The notes below the pieces were generated by a model. It was not told the DNA's origin. It worked only from the letters and a program-made list of their open reading frames with translations, and searched no databases. From positions 1,488,001-1,552,000 of the forward strand of contig JADJXR010000001.1 in NCBI GenBank assembly GCA_016710285.1: 64,000 bases of DNA. The letters are read 5' to 3'. Position numbers and translations under genes: made by a program. The DNA is from Chlorobiota bacterium (lineage in GTDB: Bacteria > Bacteroidota > Ignavibacteria > OLB7). Below, piece by piece: positions 9,610-18,051 of this stretch. Each line of letters begins with the position of its first letter. The first letter of the stretch is position 1.

Positions 9610-12600
9610 ATGTCCCTTATCTCTCTCTATTCGGAGCTTACTAGCAAGATTGCTCGCACGCGCCGCCGCGAGCAAAACTTGCACCTCTCCACCGCGCTCT
9701 GGAACACCATTGCGGGGGGATTAGCCGTGTGGTCGGGGGCGATTGCGTTGGAGATGCTGGGGGAGTTCGATTCCGCCGGGCGGACGGCGATTGTGGTTGC
9801 TTCCGTTGGGCTGTGTGGACTGCTGGCCGCGTGGCAGCTTGCCGGTCCCGTTGGCCGCCGGTTTGGCCTGCTCCGCTGGCACGACGACGACACCATTGCC
9901 CGGCGCGTTGGCCACCGCATCCCCGACGTTGGCGACCGGCTGGTAAACACGCTGCAACTCTATCGCGCATTAAGCTCCGGCACGTTGACCGGCGGATACT
10001 CAGCTCCGCTTGCCGAAGCCGCAATCGCTGCGCAGGGGGAGCCGCTGCGCCACCATGATTACGACGTTATCATTGACCCGCAGGAACGGCGGCGTTCACT
10101 CCTTCTGCTGCTCAGTTCCGCGGTGATGATGGGATCCCTTTGGCTTGCCGCTCCCGATGCCGCCAGCAACGCACTCTATCGCTTAAGCCATTACAACCGT
10201 GAGTTCCCGAAGCCCGCTCCGTACTCGCTGAGCATCCAGCCGGGGAACCGGAAGGTGTTGCGTGGCGACTCCATCGGCATTGTGGTCCAGGCCGCAGGAA
10301 TTCCGCCGCGCACGGTGACGCTGGTGCTGCGTGCCGACGGGGCTTCCGGTGCCGATAGCATCGAGCTTCGTGGGGATCAATCAGGGGCGTTCCGCTACAC
10401 CATTCCCGGGGTTCGTTCGGCCACCACCTACTCCGCTGTTGCCGGGCCGGTGGAAACGCCCGAGTATCAGATTACCGTCACCGACCGCCCCGAAATCCGA
10501 ATGCTGCAGGTGCGGGTGGCGCAACCGGTCTACACCAAGCGTGGCAGCGAACAACTTCCCGACAACGTTGGCGACGTGAGCGGCATCCGCGGGACGAGCA
10601 TCGGCGTGCGGGTGGAAACCAACATCACGCCAGCTTCCGCAGCAATCGTGCAACTGTTCCCGCGGGGTGGCGCGGCGGGCGATACCGGCGCAGGAATCGG
10701 CACAGGAATCGGCACACGCGTATCGGCCCAATCCACCATCAATTTCGACACTGTCCGCATCCCGTTGGCGATCAACGGAACCACGCTTACCGGTGGTTTC
10801 CGGCTGGCTCGCGACGGGGAATATTTCATCACCATGACCTCCGCCGAAGGATTGCAGAATCCTTCCCCAATCCATTACACGATGTCGGTTTCCACCGATG
10901 CCGCACCAACAATCGCACTGCTGCAACCGGGGGCCGAGGCGGTTATTGATGAGACGATGATCCTGCCAACGGAGACGCAGATTGGCGACGACTTCGGCTT
11001 CAGCTGGCTGCGGCTTCACTACCGCATCACCGAAAGCCGATACGAGGAGCCGTGGAAAGATTTCCGCACGGTGGAGATTCCGATTCCGCAGGGCGACCCC
11101 GCGGCGGTTGCGGTCCCCTGGGTGTGGCAGATGTCGCGGCTGGGCCTAACCCCCGGCGATGCAATGGAGTTCTACTTCGAGGTTGCCGACAACGACGTTG
11201 TTGCCGGGCCAAAAACCGCACGCACCGCAATTGTTGCCGCACGATTCCCTTCGCTGGATGAGTTGCTGAAGGAGACCGAACAAGCCCAACAGCAAGCCAA
11301 CAACGACCTTGAGAAAATGCTGAAACAAGCCCAAGAGGCGAAGCAGCAGATGGAGGAGGTGAACCGCGAGCTGATGAAACAGCTTGCCCAAAACAAGCGG
11401 CAACCAAACTGGCAGGAAACGCAGAAGCTGCAAGAGCTGATGAAGCAGCACGACCAGATGCAGCAACGGCTGGAGCAGATTGCCGAGAACCTTCGCGAGG
11501 TAAGCGAGAAGCTGAAGGAGGCGCGGGCAATCTCACCCGAGACGCTGAAGAAATACCAGGAACTGCAGAAGCTCTTCCAAGATTTGAAAAATCCGGAGCT
11601 GATGAAGGCGATGGAGCAAATGCAGCAAGCGATGCAGAAGATGACCCCCGAGCAGATGGCCGAGGCGATGAAGAACTACAAGTTCAACGAAGAACAGTTC
11701 CGCAAATCCATCGAGCGGACGATGAAGATTCTGGAGCGGATGCAGACCGAGCAGAAGGTGGACGAACTGATCCGCCGCGCCGACGAGCTTGCCCGCCAGC
11801 AGGAGACCATCAACGAGCAAACGGCCAACACTCCTCCCAACGACAAGGCCACCCGCGACCAACTTGCCGAACGCCAAAAGGAGCTGGCAAAGGACGCGCA
11901 GAAGATGCAGCAAGAAGCCGAGGATCTTTCCAAAAAAATGGCAACCCAGCAGGAGATGCCAACCACAGAAATGGAGCAAGCCAAGCAGCAGCTTCAGCAG
12001 GAGAACCCTGGCCAGCAGATGGAGCAAGCCGGGGAGCAGATGGAGCAAGGGAACATGGAGCAAGCCAAGCAGCAGGGTGCGCAAGCCAAGCAATCGGCGC
12101 AGAAGTTCAAGCAGAAGATGCAGGGGGTGAAGCAGAAGATGCAGGAGAACACCCAACGCGCCGTCACCAACAAAATGCGGAAGGCGTTGCAGGATATGCT
12201 GGACCTTTCCAAACGCCAGGAAGCCTTAAAGGAGCGAACCGAGAACACCCAAGCCAACAGCCCAGAGTTCCGCGACCAAGCCCAGGAGCAAGGGCAAATG
12301 GGGCAGGAGATGCAGAACATCGGCGACCAACTTGGGCAGCTTTCCCAAAAAAGTTTTGCCGTCACCCCCGAGATGGGCCGCCAGCTTGGCGATGCGATGC
12401 GCCAGATGCAATCGGCCACCAACTCCCTTGAGCAGCGCGACGGCAACAAGGCATCGCAGCAACAAGGCGGGGCCATGAGCGCGATGAACCAAGCCGCCAT
12501 GATGATGCAGCAAGCCCTTGCCCAAATGCAAGGCCAGGGCCAGCAAAGCGGCGGAATGGGGGAAGGGATGGCATCGTTCCAACAACGCTTGCAGCAAATG

Positions 12601-13203
12601 GCCGCCCAGCAGCAGATGATTAACCAAGCAATGCAAGGAATGGGGCAAGGGCAAAGCGAAGGTGAGGGGGAGCAAGAAGGGAAGCAAGGGAAGAAAAAAG
12701 GGAAGAACGGACAGGGGGGAAGCGAAGGCCAAGATGGCGAAGAAAACGGCGGCGAAGAAGGGCGGATGCGCAAGCTGACCCAGCAGCAGCAGCAAGTGAA
12801 AAAATCGTTGGAGGAGCTGAACAAGGAGGCACGCCAAGAAGGGGGAACCCGTAAAAATCGCGTGGGGGATTTGGACCGCGCCGCGCAAGAAGTGGAGGAA
12901 GTCCTGAGCGATATGCGGTCGGGGAACGTGACACCGGAAACCCTTGAGCGGCAGGAGAAAATCCTGAGCCGAATGCTGGACGCGATGAAATCGCAGCGGG
13001 AGCGGGACTTCGAGAAGGAACGGGAATCGAAGCCCGGCGTTGACGTTGTGCGAACCAGCCCGGGGCAGCTGAAATTCCCCGACGAAGCCAGCCGCGCCAA
13101 ACAGCAGCGCGACCTTCTCCGCAGCCGCGAGGCCGGCTACACGAAGGATTACGAAACGCTGATCCGCAAGTACTTCGAGGCCCTGGGCCAGGGTGCGCAA
13201 TAA
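9610..13203 (+). CDS. Large membrane-anchored Gln/Met-rich coiled-coil protein (DUF4175-like)
   Basis: The 1,197-residue product has two N-terminal membrane segments (about residues 25-75: NTIAGGLAVWSGAIALEML and AIVVASVGLCGLLAAWQLA). A third hydrophobic stretch (LLLLLSSAVMMGSLWLA) follows near residue 170, then a beta-rich extracytoplasmic region to about residue 550. The remaining 600 residues are an extremely Gln-, Met-, Glu- and Lys-rich coiled coil (KQAQEAKQQMEEVNRELMKQ and similar), with a Gly/Lys/Glu linker at about residues 1015-1055. The overall plan matches the DUF4175 family, whose function is not established. ATG 9610 directly precedes the conserved-looking start; an earlier in-frame ATG (9514) adds unlikely sequence. 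It stands alone, about 75 bases before the SDR gene. Confidence 0.75.
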   Translation: MSLISLYSELTSKIARTRRREQNLHLSTALWNTIAGGLAVWSGAIALEMLGEFDSAGRTAIVVASVGLCGLLAAWQLAGPVGRRFGLLRWHDDDTIARRVGHRIPDVGDRLVNTLQLYRALSSGTLTGGYSAPLAEAAIAAQGEPLRHHDYDVIIDPQERRRSLLLLLSSAVMMGSLWLAAPDAASNALYRLSHYNREFPKPAPYSLSIQPGNRKVLRGDSIGIVVQAAGIPPRTVTLVLRADGASGADSIELRGDQSGAFRYTIPGVRSATTYSAVAGPVETPEYQITVTDRPEIRMLQVRVAQPVYTKRGSEQLPDNVGDVSGIRGTSIGVRVETNITPASAAIVQLFPRGGAAGDTGAGIGTGIGTRVSAQSTINFDTVRIPLAINGTTLTGGFRLARDGEYFITMTSAEGLQNPSPIHYTMSVSTDAAPTIALLQPGAEAVIDETMILPTETQIGDDFGFSWLRLHYRITESRYEEPWKDFRTVEIPIPQGDPAAVAVPWVWQMSRLGLTPGDAMEFYFEVADNDVVAGPKTARTAIVAARFPSLDELLKETEQAQQQANNDLEKMLKQAQEAKQQMEEVNRELMKQLAQNKRQPNWQETQKLQELMKQHDQMQQRLEQIAENLREVSEKLKEARAISPETLKKYQELQKLFQDLKNPELMKAMEQMQQAMQKMTPEQMAEAMKNYKFNEEQFRKSIERTMKILERMQTEQKVDELIRRADELARQQETINEQTANTPPNDKATRDQLAERQKELAKDAQKMQQEAEDLSKKMATQQEMPTTEMEQAKQQLQQENPGQQMEQAGEQMEQGNMEQAKQQGAQAKQSAQKFKQKMQGVKQKMQENTQRAVTNKMRKALQDMLDLSKRQEALKERTENTQANSPEFRDQAQEQGQMGQEMQNIGDQLGQLSQKSFAVTPEMGRQLGDAMRQMQSATNSLEQRDGNKASQQQGGAMSAMNQAAMMMQQALAQMQGQGQQSGGMGEGMASFQQRLQQMAAQQQMINQAMQGMGQGQSEGEGEQEGKQGKKKGKNGQGGSEGQDGEENGGEEGRMRKLTQQQQQVKKSLEELNKEARQEGGTRKNRVGDLDRAAQEVEEVLSDMRSGNVTPETLERQEKILSRMLDAMKSQRERDFEKERESKPGVDVVRTSPGQLKFPDEASRAKQQRDLLRSREAGYTKDYETLIRKYFEALGQGAQ

Positions 13204-13277
13204 TCCACCAACGTAGTCCTCCGCGCTGCGGGATCGGCCCGGGGCGGGGGGCAAACGACACACACACACTCAGCGAA

Positions 13278-14039
13278 ATGCCAAACACCATCCTCATCAC
13301 CGGTGCAGGCCGCCGCATTGGGCGGGGGTTGGCGCTGCGATTCGCCCAGCGTGGCTGGAACATTGCGATCCATTACGGCAGCTCCGAACAAGCCGCCAAG
13401 CAAACGCAGCGCGAGGTGGAATCGCACGGGGTCCAGTCCATGCTGGTGCAGGCCGACGTGCGGAACCGAACGGAAATCCGCAACGCAATCGCCGCCGGTG
13501 CCGAACGCTTTGGCCGGATTGATGTGCTGGTCAACAACGCCGCCATCTACCCCGCGCCCCGCCCCCTTGCCGAGATCACCGAGGAGCTGTGGCGGCAGGT
13601 GATGGAGACCAATCTTTTCAGCGAATTTTTTGCCGCGCAAGCCGCCGCCGAAATCATGCAGCAAGCGGAAATCAACGAGCGTGGCGAGCAGGGGCGGATC
13701 ATCAATTTTTCGTCGCTGGGGGCGTACCAGATTTGGCGCGGGCGGGTTCCGTACAACGTTGCCAAAGCGGCAACCTTGCAGCTAACCCGTGCGCTTGCGC
13801 GGGCGTTGGCCCCCACAATTCCGGTAAATGGCATCGCCCCGGGGACAATCGAAATTCCGGAGGACCCCGCCCCGGGCACGTTGATCCCCGCGGATCGCAT
13901 TCCCGCGCGCCGCTACGGAACCATTGATGATATTTTCAACGCCGTCTGGTTCTTCGCCAACGACGCAACCTACATCACCGGCCAAACGCTCCTTATTGAT
14001 GGCGGCCTCAACATCGCCCAAGAGACCTCGCAAGAATAA
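13278..14039 (+). CDS. Short-chain dehydrogenase/reductase
   Basis: A 253-residue classical SDR. The NAD(P)-binding motif TGAGRRIGRG is at residues 8-17. NNAA occurs near residue 90, the catalytic Ser lies in INFSSLG and the catalytic pair in YNVAK. It ends with the family-typical TYITGQTLLIDGGL. The RR after the glycine motif resembles pteridine-reductase/FolM and 3-oxoacyl-ACP reductase relatives, so NADPH preference is likely, but the substrate cannot be assigned. An (AC)6 dinucleotide run (13258-13269) lies 9 bases upstream of the start where a ribosome site would be expected; no clear Shine-Dalgarno is seen. Confidence 0.88.
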   Translation: MPNTILITGAGRRIGRGLALRFAQRGWNIAIHYGSSEQAAKQTQREVESHGVQSMLVQADVRNRTEIRNAIAAGAERFGRIDVLVNNAAIYPAPRPLAEITEELWRQVMETNLFSEFFAAQAAAEIMQQAEINERGEQGRIINFSSLGAYQIWRGRVPYNVAKAATLQLTRALARALAPTIPVNGIAPGTIEIPEDPAPGTLIPADRIPARRYGTIDDIFNAVWFFANDATYITGQTLLIDGGLNIAQETSQE

Positions 14040-14090
14040 TCAAGCGCATTCCAGCGTGCCGGAAATTGCAGCCGCATACTCAATTCACCG

Positions 14091-14142
14091 GTAGCCGTCC
14101 CGACCTTCGTCGGGATTTATACAAGGTCTTTAGCCTTCGGCG
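14091..14142. repeat. Diverged copy of the dispersed intergenic repeat
   Basis: The stretch contains GTAGCCGTCCCGAC, a short loop, GTCGGGATTTATACA and then AGGTCTTTAGCCTTCGGCG. It aligns with the tandem units at 4228-4352, with the same order of a palindrome followed by GGTCTTTAGCCT-CGGCG. It lies in the 277-base gap between the SDR and lipoprotein genes. Confidence 0.65.
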
Positions 14143-14316
14143 TCGAAGCAAATGGAGCATTCCCCACCCAGAAGGGTAACGATCCCATTCCAACCGAGTG
14201 TCAGCAAGCCGAAACACCGCTGCGTGGCGGAGAGAAGAACACACAAGAATTCCATCCCGGGCCCTCAAGAAGGTTGCGGGAACACAGCATACTCAACACA
14301 ACCAACAAACCGTACG

Positions 14317-15084
14317 ATGAAACGCATTTCCGCAACGCTCCTTCTGCTTTGCTTGGCAATCGCCGCCTGTGGCAAAAAAGCCGACGAGCCAAAGAACGCT
14401 GGCGACACCGCCACAATGAAAGAACCCGCAACCGGGGCCACAACAGCAACAACCACCGGCAGCGGCAAGGGGGATCTATCCGTCAAATCCGGCATGATGG
14501 AAATGAATATGGAGGCGATGGGGCAAAGCATGAAAATGGTGATGTACTGGGACGACAACGGCGCACGCAAAGCCGGCGAAATGAACGCCACAATGGCGGG
14601 GCAAGCCATCAACATGAAAATGGTCGAAAAAGATGGGGTGCAGTACAGCTATAATGCCGCACAAAAAAATGGAACTAAATCCCCGGCCAAAGGTGGGTTC
14701 ATCGGGAACGAAGCCCCGGACTTCACCAAGATGAGCGATGCAGAGAAAAAAGCAATTAACCTTCAGGAGATTGAAGGGATGGAATTGCTTGGCAAACAAT
14801 GCAAAGGCTACAGCTTCACAAAAGATGGAGTTTCGGCAAAGGTGTGGATGTGGGAAAATCTTCCTTTGCTGTTGGAGTCGAACGCCAACGGAATGACGAT
14901 AAAAATGACCGCCACAAAATTGGAAACGGATATCACCGTTCCGGCTGAGAAATTTGACATCCCTTCCGATGTTACTTTCACCGAAATAGGCGCACCAACA
15001 ACGGCACCAGCCCCTGGCACACCAAGTGCACCAAACACGCCAGCACCAACAACGGCACCAGCCCCACCGGCACAAACCAAATAA
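14317..15084 (+). CDS. Lipoprotein with Met-rich domain and Pro/Thr/Ala-rich tail
   Basis: The 255-residue product has a lipoprotein signal (MKRISATLLLLCLAIAACGK; acylated Cys at 19). A Thr/Ala-rich linker leads to a compact domain (residues 50-220) containing GMMEMNMEAMGQSMKMVMYW and EIEGMELLGKQCKGYSF. Its pattern recalls DUF4412-type exported proteins, but I cannot assign a function. It ends in a low-complexity tail of repeated TTAPAPGTPSAPNTP units. ATG 14317 is chosen because it starts the signal peptide; the longer frame from 14152 crosses the repeat-bearing intergenic DNA. A strong terminator follows directly. Confidence 0.75.
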   Translation: MKRISATLLLLCLAIAACGKKADEPKNAGDTATMKEPATGATTATTTGSGKGDLSVKSGMMEMNMEAMGQSMKMVMYWDDNGARKAGEMNATMAGQAINMKMVEKDGVQYSYNAAQKNGTKSPAKGGFIGNEAPDFTKMSDAEKKAINLQEIEGMELLGKQCKGYSFTKDGVSAKVWMWENLPLLLESNANGMTIKMTATKLETDITVPAEKFDIPSDVTFTEIGAPTTAPAPGTPSAPNTPAPTTAPAPPAQTK

Positions 15085-15109
15085 AGCTAGGGCGCGTTCC
15101 AAAATAGAT

Positions 15110-15141
15110 GTAGCCGTCCCGATTACAATCGGGACGGCTAC
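15110..15141 (+). terminator. Intrinsic terminator after the Met-rich lipoprotein gene
   Basis: GTAGCCGTCCCGATT and AATCGGGACGGCTAC form a perfect stem with a tight loop, followed by TATTTTTTCGG. The stem sequence is shared with the dispersed repeat family (GTAGCCGTCCCGA at 14091), so the terminator may have been supplied by a repeat copy. Confidence 0.7.
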
Positions 15142-15199
15142 TATTTTTTCGGAACCTCAGCTCCGATAAATCAGGAGCGTCCAAACCAGCCGTCACAGT

Positions 15200-15218
15200 G
15201 GCGCGTTGGAATGCGCCC
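15200..15218. repeat. Palindromic element, copy 2 (GGCGCGTTGGAATGCGCCC)
   Basis: It differs at one base from the element at 4378-4396 and again lies within about 60 bases of a GTAGCCG-type repeat. It sits 14 bases beyond the stop of the flavin reductase gene on the other strand. Confidence 0.6.
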
Positions 15219-15231
15219 GATCAAAGCCTTT

Positions 15232-15900
15232 CTAAAAAGCCTCTTTTACTATGCGATCGCCCGCAATGCCAAGTGCAGCCAAGTGGTTTTCCACTGCTTG
15301 CATCATCGGATCGGGACCGCAGAGGTAAAAGAATTCGGAGTGATCGCCACCATGTTTTTTAATAAGCTCTGCCGAAATAAATCCATGCTCGTAACCATCA
15401 ACTTCCTCGTTTGAAAGAACGTTGATAAAGTTTTCGCCTAAAAGCGCACGGAATTTATTCTCAAGGATAATATCCGCTTTTGTCTTGTTTGCAAAAATCA
15501 GTTTGTTGTTGCCAACCTTGTTTTCCCGCTCAAGCTGTTTTAGGATTGCCAGAAAAGGTGTCACCCCTGCTCCACCAGCAATAAATATCCCTTCGCCCTT
15601 GTAGCTGATGTCCCCAAAAACATCATGGATAATCAGCTCATCCCCGCTGCCAAGCGAAAGCAATTGGTTCGTTACCCCGTTGTGGGGAGGGTATGTTTTG
15701 ATGGTGAACTCAATGTGGTCATCTTCGGGCAGCGAAGTGAAGGTGAAAGCGCGTAATTCCTGCTCCCACCCCGGCTTATTGATGGAAATATCAACCGCTT
15801 GTCCCGGCGCGTATGCAAGCATCGGCGGTTTTTCCGCAACCACCCGGCGAACATCGTGCGTAAGGCTTTCGATGGAGATTATTTTGACGATCTGTCCCAT
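15232..15900 (-). CDS. Ferredoxin-NADP reductase-like flavoprotein
   Basis: A 222-residue FAD/NAD(P) oxidoreductase of the ferredoxin reductase superfamily. The FAD-binding segment RAFTFTS is near residue 50, the nucleotide-binding segment GIFIAGGAGVTPFLAIL near residue 105, and the C-terminal block FYLCGPDPMMQAVENHL is conserved in flavodoxin/ferredoxin reductases. There is no fused ferredoxin or globin domain, so the electron acceptor must be a separate protein. It is the last gene of a four-gene operon behind an ECF sigma factor (52-base gap). I infer a redox or stress response role. Confidence 0.85.
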   Translation of the reverse strand: MGQIVKIISIESLTHDVRRVVAEKPPMLAYAPGQAVDISINKPGWEQELRAFTFTSLPEDDHIEFTIKTYPPHNGVTNQLLSLGSGDELIIHDVFGDISYKGEGIFIAGGAGVTPFLAILKQLERENKVGNNKLIFANKTKADIILENKFRALLGENFINVLSNEEVDGYEHGFISAELIKKHGGDHSEFFYLCGPDPMMQAVENHLAALGIAGDRIVKEAF

Positions 15901-15952
15901 GGTAGGTGAAGTGCTATTGTGGATATGTGGAAATGGCGATTGAGGTACGTGT

Positions 15953-16600
15953 TCAGAGTTCGCTGATTTTTTTCATCACGTTTTCCACCACCGCATCACA
16001 GTAAATCAGGTTAAACTCGTACAGCTCAACGGCAGAATATGTTTTTTCGATCTCGCCCCGCAGCATTGCCTTTGCGCGATTCAGCCGGACTTTAACATTG
16101 GCCTCGCTGATATTCAGCAGGCTTGCGGTTTCGGCGACGTTCATGCCGTTGATTTCCCGTAGCGAAAACACCATCCGATAATCCAACGGGATATTGCTCA
16201 GCGCGTTTTCGATAACATCCCCTAACTCGCGGCGTTGAACCACTTTATCCGTGTCGTTATTTGCGTTGGTAAACATCGGTACTGAATTCTCGTTGATATC
16301 TTGGGCAACCTCATGCTTAAAGCTCGACTTTTCCCGTTTCCGGTAGCAATTGTTCATCATAATACGGATAATCCATGTCTTAAAATCGGAGCGTCCTTCA
16401 AACTGCCGAAGGTTTTTATAGGCATCAATAAACGTGTCCTGCATCAGGTCAAGCGTGTCATCATGGGTGTAGTTGTAGGACCTGCCGACCTTATACAGGT
16501 ATGGATTGAACCGCCGGACGATAATCTCATACAGGGCTTTTTCCCCATCCGCAATCCGGCGGATAATTTCTGCTTCGGTGAGTTTTTCGGACTGAACCAT
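15953..16600 (-). CDS. ECF-type RNA polymerase sigma factor with C-terminal extension
   Basis: The 215-residue product has sigma region 2 (YLYKVGRSYNYTHDDTLDLM, then FIDAYKNLRQFEGRSDFKTW) and region 4 with a helix-turn-helix (VAETASLLNISEANVKVRLN). About 35 residues follow region 4 and contain LYEFNLIYCDAVVENVM, a tail with a single Cys. I chose ATG 16600 because it leaves a 19-base gap after the DoxX-like gene. An upstream ATG at 16654 would overlap that gene by 35 bases. No anti-sigma factor gene is seen nearby. The operon (lipoprotein, DoxX-like, sigma, flavin reductase) suggests it activates its own cluster. Confidence 0.9.
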   Translation of the reverse strand: MVQSEKLTEAEIIRRIADGEKALYEIIVRRFNPYLYKVGRSYNYTHDDTLDLMQDTFIDAYKNLRQFEGRSDFKTWIIRIMMNNCYRKREKSSFKHEVAQDINENSVPMFTNANNDTDKVVQRRELGDVIENALSNIPLDYRMVFSLREINGMNVAETASLLNISEANVKVRLNRAKAMLRGEIEKTYSAVELYEFNLIYCDAVVENVMKKISEL

Positions 16601-16619
16601 AGTCGGTTGAATAACCAGT

Positions 16620-17003
16620 TTATTTGATGATTGTAGAGAGTTTGGCCATTGCAAAGGCGGAAATGGCCATCACAAGATCCCGCACTGCCACGTCAACATG
16701 ATTAAAACCAATCAACAGCGTCAGCGCAACAACGGTAAGCCATGCGGCAACAATATACCCACCAAGCTCTGTTTTTTTCAGCACGATAACCCCTGCCGCA
16801 ATTTCAATAACGCCCACAATCATCATAAATGTTGAAGCGGAGAATGGCAGTAGATTAGCCATGGAAGGGTTGATGTATTGCGCCCAATTCGTCAGCAAGT
16901 TTGTGAACTTATCGGCCCCAGCAACGATGGGAACGATGACGAAGGTGTATTTCAGCAAATTGAAGATTTGCGCAAGCGATTGGTTCGAGTTTGCGGTTTC
17001 CAT
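16620..17003 (-). CDS. DoxX-like integral membrane protein
   Basis: The 127-residue product has four predicted membrane helices: near residues 18-30, 55-75 (STFMMIVGVIEIAAGVIVL), 80-100 (GGYIVAAWLTVVALTLLIGF) and 105-125. VPIVAGADKFTN resembles the first helix of the DoxX/DoxD-like family, which includes thiosulfate:quinone oxidoreductase subunits and many proteins of unknown role linked to redox stress. It lies between the lipoprotein and sigma-factor genes on the same strand. No catalytic residue can be named. Confidence 0.75.
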   Translation of the reverse strand: METANSNQSLAQIFNLLKYTFVIVPIVAGADKFTNLLTNWAQYINPSMANLLPFSASTFMMIVGVIEIAAGVIVLKKTELGGYIVAAWLTVVALTLLIGFNHVDVAVRDLVMAISAFAMAKLSTIIK

Positions 17004-17043
17004 TGTTTTATTCCTTGTGTGGTTATGTTCAGTTGTTGTTTAC

Positions 17044-17094
17044 GCGTGATGCGCCACTGATTCTTATCAGGGAAGACGCATTGGCGCATCACGC
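17044..17094 (-). promoter_or_regulatory. Nested hairpin in the lipoprotein-doxX spacer
   Basis: GCGTGATGCGCCA (17044-17056) pairs perfectly with TGGCGCATCACGC (17082-17094). Inside the loop a second stem, CTGAT-TCTT-ATCAG (17057-17070), is possible. No U-tract follows on the minus strand, so it may set mRNA stability or partial read-through between the operon's first and second genes rather than act as a full terminator. Confidence 0.5.
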
Positions 17095-17112
17095 CGAATC
17101 AAGATTTCATTG

Positions 17113-17775
17113 CTAAAATTTATCAGGGAATTGCTTGGCGATCCCATCAGCAAGCACATCTGCCAGCATCATCATGTGGGCAAACGCGTGGTCGTAATCC
17201 TCAATGGCCTTTGTGTAATTCTTCTGAAGCAGATCAACAGCGTACGTTGTGGTTGTGGAGATATGTTCCTCCAGCATCGGTTCGGTAGCTGATTGCGGCC
17301 AATGTGTTGGATTTGCTGCCGACAAGAAATCGGCGATTTCTTTAGCGTTTGCATACCAGTCGCTAAGTGCTTTGTCCAGCGCAGCTTGGTCTCCGTTTCG
17401 CGCAGCCGTAAGAACGGGGACGGATTGCTGGATATGGATGGTTAGCAGATTCGTCAGCGCGTCGCCAGCGGCTTGGCCGTAGTATGGCACAATCGCTGCG
17501 CCAATATCTTTTTGATTTTGCAAAAGCCGATCAAGTTGTGCCTGCAGCCCATCAGGGTTGTGGTAGAAGGCATCAACGGTTGCGTAGGTCCACTGCATGT
17601 GATCGCCCCATAATTTCCGCATTGCGGTTTTTAGGGTCGTGTATTCCGTACCCTCTAATGGCGAAGTAGGTGCAACCTCTGTCTCGCAACCCTGCATGGC
17701 AAAAAGTGCGATGATGACGGCAATAAACAGCCCTGTTTTTTTCATTTGCTTCGGCAATTGGTTTGCGTGCTTCAT
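17113..17775 (-). CDS. Helical lipoprotein of the ECF sigma operon
   Basis: The 220-residue product has a lipoprotein signal with lipobox MQGC. It is almost entirely helical, with conserved-looking segments KLWGDHMQWTYATVDAF, LLQNQKDIGAAIVPYYGQ, ALTNLLTIHIQQSV and DWYANAKEIADFLSAANP. I recognise this as a family found in several phyla but cannot give it a function. The aromatic/His-rich helices suggest a bundle that could bind a metal or haem, as speculation. ATG 17775 has a GGAG site 7 bases upstream; an ATG at 17745 also starts a good signal peptide. It is the first gene of the operon. Confidence 0.75.
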   Translation of the reverse strand: MKHANQLPKQMKKTGLFIAVIIALFAMQGCETEVAPTSPLEGTEYTTLKTAMRKLWGDHMQWTYATVDAFYHNPDGLQAQLDRLLQNQKDIGAAIVPYYGQAAGDALTNLLTIHIQQSVPVLTAARNGDQAALDKALSDWYANAKEIADFLSAANPTHWPQSATEPMLEEHISTTTTYAVDLLQKNYTKAIEDYDHAFAHMMMLADVLADGIAKQFPDKF

Positions 17776-17810
17776 TGTTTACTCCATTTATTTTTTTACG
17801 GTGCTACTGG

Positions 17811-17840
17811 TTAGAGTAAACGTGTTTTGGAAAGGTTACA
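17811..17840 (-). promoter_or_regulatory. Possible ECF-type promoter of the sigma-factor operon
   Basis: Read on the minus strand, TGTAACC (17834-17840) is followed after about 18 bases by TCTAA (17811-17815). This resembles the AAC-containing -35 and TCTAA-like -10 boxes of ECF sigma promoters. It lies 36-65 bases upstream of the lipoprotein start. Autoregulation by the operon's own sigma factor is an inference. Confidence 0.35.
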
Positions 17841-17920
17841 AAGCAACTGCTGGGCGATAACGGCTTGTGGTTTGGCGCTGTGGGTGGCAATTTTTCGCAG
17901 AAAAAAATGTGGCAAAAGTA

Positions 17921-17958
17921 AAGGCTGCGATTCCCGATGAATCAGGAATCGCAGCCTT
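17921..17958 (-). terminator. Terminator downstream of the beta-propeller gene
   Basis: AAGGCTGCGATTCC and GGAATCGCAGCCTT form a perfect 14-base stem with a 10-base loop. On the minus strand it is followed by TACTTTTGCCACATTTTTTT, so it should end transcripts of the gene whose stop is at 18052. Confidence 0.75.
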
Positions 17959-18051
17959 TGCAAGAATTACATTGAGGTGAAATATCCCGCCAACAGACTC
18001 GATGCCGCTCTCAATTCTGGAGGAAAGGATGGATTGGCCCGGGGCTTCCGC

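Noticed and set aside
11533..13269. Long Leu/His-rich and Ser/Cys-rich minus-strand frames
   Set aside because: They are antisense to the Q/M-rich coiled-coil gene, and their composition follows directly from its codons.
13258..13269. (AC)6 tract as a phase-variation switch
   Set aside because: Six copies in a leader is short and could be chance; no alternate frames or promoter spacing effects can be shown.
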